From Bacteroidota bacterium (GTDB lineage Bacteria; Bacteroidota; Bacteroidia; Bacteroidales; B18-G4), in contig QMPN01000226.1 of the NCBI GenBank assembly GCA_003648575.1, positions 1-5,127 on the forward strand: a stretch of DNA of 5,127 bases, read 5' to 3'. A program made the translations under genes and the position numbers. How positions within the stretch are numbered: the first letter of the stretch is position 1; the number at the start of each line of letters is the position of its first letter. Positions 5,114 through 5,127 of the stretch are shown piece after piece. The notes beneath the pieces were generated by a model. The model was not told the DNA's origin and made no database searches. It worked only from the letters and a program-made list of their open reading frames with translations.

Positions 5114-5127
5114 TATTGTATATTGAA
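5114..5127. repeat. Inverted copy of the RTATACA heptamer type, cut by window end
   Basis: TATTGTATATT at 5114-5124 is the exact reverse complement of AATATACAATA at 5027-5037 inside the preceding array. The window ends three bases later, so it may be the start of a further heptamer array in the opposite orientation, or one arm of a long inverted repeat of about 100 bases. Confidence 0.4.

Overview
The window looks like chromosomal DNA of a member of the Bacteroidota, possibly Bacteroidales or a relative; the order is a guess. Three things point there. Two genes belong to protein families I know mainly from this phylum (DUF2027-Smr and DUF3078). The candidate promoters carry the Bacteroidota -7 box TAnnTTTG. 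No coding start has a convincing Shine-Dalgarno sequence.

Layout: on the minus strand, a TonB-dependent outer-membrane receptor (2373 down to 262) is followed after 4 bases by a small lipoprotein gene (257 down, cut by the window edge); together they look like an operon. The receptor has the paired CxxxM and HxM motifs of the OprC/NosA copper receptors, so it is best read as a copper (or related metal) importer, TonB-driven, at the outer membrane. Diverging from it on the plus strand is a DUF2027-Smr protein (2704-3765), a cytosolic, probably nucleic-acid- or ribosome-associated protein. After a 312-base gap comes a plus-strand DUF3078 outer-membrane beta-barrel protein (4078-5019). The three transcription units show no obvious joint pathway.

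The striking part is the non-coding DNA. Nearly every intergenic stretch is built on a 7-base period, but with a different heptamer in each place: 23 exact copies of AACCAGY between the two divergent promoters, a G-rich GGGGACA-type array starting at the smr stop codon (also a strong G-quadruplex motif), a long degenerate A/T-rich heptamer tract after it, and an RTATACA array right behind the DUF3078 stop. The arrangement recalls the heptameric STRR repeats of cyanobacteria. I know of no established name for it in Bacteroidota, and it is the best candidate here for something under-described.

Two gene starts should be moved inward from the longest reading frame, because promoter boxes of the form TAYCTTTGC lie within or downstream of the first in-frame ATG codons. 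This predicts very short leaders for the receptor (about 14 bases) and the Smr gene (about 7 bases).
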